Positions 5,662-5,801 of a DNA stretch of 5,801 nt are shown in pieces. The first letter of the stretch is position 1, and the number at the start of each line of letters is the position of its first letter. Source of the DNA: Trueperella sp. (lineage in GTDB: Bacteria > Actinomycetota > Actinomycetes > Actinomycetales > Actinomycetaceae). The DNA lies in NCBI GenBank assembly GCA_012727825.1, contig JAAYGH010000140.1, positions 1 to 5,801 of the forward strand, in the 5' to 3' direction. Below the pieces are notes generated by a model that ran no database searches, was not told where the DNA came from, and worked only from the letters and a program-made list of their open reading frames with translations. Both the position numbers and the translations under genes were made by a program.

Positions 5662-5689
5662 AATGTACGTGAACTGGGGCAAGTGTAAC
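5662..5689 (-). promoter_or_regulatory. Probable DUF3107 promoter
   Basis: GTTACA (5689-5684), a 16-bp spacer and TACATT (5667-5662, matching TAnnnT) on the minus strand. The predicted start near 5655 gives a leader of about 30 nt containing GGAGG. The -35 matches TTGACA at 4 of 6 positions. Confidence 0.45.
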
Positions 5690-5753
5690 GCGGGCGTGGA
5701 CGTTGTTCGTGTGGCGTTTCATTGCCAGCCGAAAATATGTCGGAGGGGTCGAT

Positions 5754-5759
5754 TAGGCT
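5754..5759 (+). promoter_or_regulatory. Possible -10 box for the plus-strand gene at the right edge
   Basis: TAGGCT fits TAnnnT and lies 6 bases before the ATG at 5766, the same geometry as at pepP and the PHP gene. No -35 is evident at the expected distance, so support is weaker than for those two. Confidence 0.3.
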
Positions 5760-5765
5760 CCAAGC

Positions 5766-5801
5766 ATGAGGATCAAACATAAAGCGTGGGATGTACAGCA
5801 A
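5766..5801 (+). CDS. Possible start of a plus-strand gene (12 codons visible)
   Basis: The ATG at 5766 opens a frame that stays open to the window edge, reading MRIKHKAWDVQQ. An in-frame TAG at 5754 means the gene cannot start further upstream, apart from unlikely codons in between. There is no Shine-Dalgarno at normal distance: GGAGGGG at 5742-5748 is 17 nt away. A TAnnnT box 6 bases upstream would allow a leaderless transcript. A short ORF (5737-5769) ends over this start in an ATGA overlap. Twelve residues are too few to assign a family. It would be divergent from the DUF3107 gene. Confidence 0.4.
   Translation, partial: MRIKHKAWDVQQ

Noticed and set aside
5600..5782. A 60-codon plus-strand frame across the right intergenic region
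   Set aside because: It starts inside the DUF3107 gene on the opposite strand, has no Shine-Dalgarno and shows no family resemblance.
5583..5801. A minus-strand frame entering from the right edge and overlapping the DUF3107 start
   Set aside because: Its composition is unlike a folded protein, it relies on a TTG at the window edge, and it overlaps the promoter, the Shine-Dalgarno and the first codons of the DUF3107 gene.

Overview
This is an ordinary stretch of chromosomal core genome from a moderately high-GC actinobacterium. The evidence is a DUF3107 protein, a family essentially confined to Actinobacteria; an aminopeptidase P with the charged N-terminal extension seen in that phylum; a MgtE-N/PRC-barrel protein of actinobacterial type; and several genes that appear to be leaderless. 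An Actinomycetaceae member such as Trueperella or Arcanobacterium is my best guess, from general resemblance only. I see no mobile element, tRNA, rRNA or CRISPR array.

Left part, minus strand: the 5' portion of a PRC-barrel/MgtE-N/CBS-type gene runs off the left edge (1-371). Just upstream of it is pepP, a manganese-dependent Xaa-Pro aminopeptidase (424-1920). The two are 52 bp apart in the same direction. pepP has a strong extended -10 box placed so that transcription would begin on the A of its ATG.

Middle, plus strand: an 82-bp divergent region separates pepP from a PHP-domain phosphoesterase (2003-2857). That gene overlaps a MarC-family six-helix membrane protein (2854-3474) by 4 bp, so the two probably form a translationally coupled operon. 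A 17-bp perfect hairpin (3492-3526) separates this operon from the convergent gene on its right.

Right part, minus strand: a DEAD-box RNA helicase with an Arg/Gly-rich repetitive tail (3551-5149) has a 5' leader of about 100 nt that contains two mutually exclusive stems next to the start. Upstream of it is a small DUF3107 gene (5404-5625), which has its own canonical intrinsic terminator. A further plus-strand gene probably begins at 5766 and leaves the window.

The genes are housekeeping in character: proline peptide turnover, RNA or nucleotide metabolism, membrane transport and RNA remodelling. I do not see an undescribed multi-gene system. The points most worth a second look are regulatory: the shared leaderless promoter geometry, the competing hairpins before the helicase start, the exact 18-bp repeat in the helicase tail, the 15-bp repeats at the end of the DUF3107 gene, and a short upstream ORF at the right edge.
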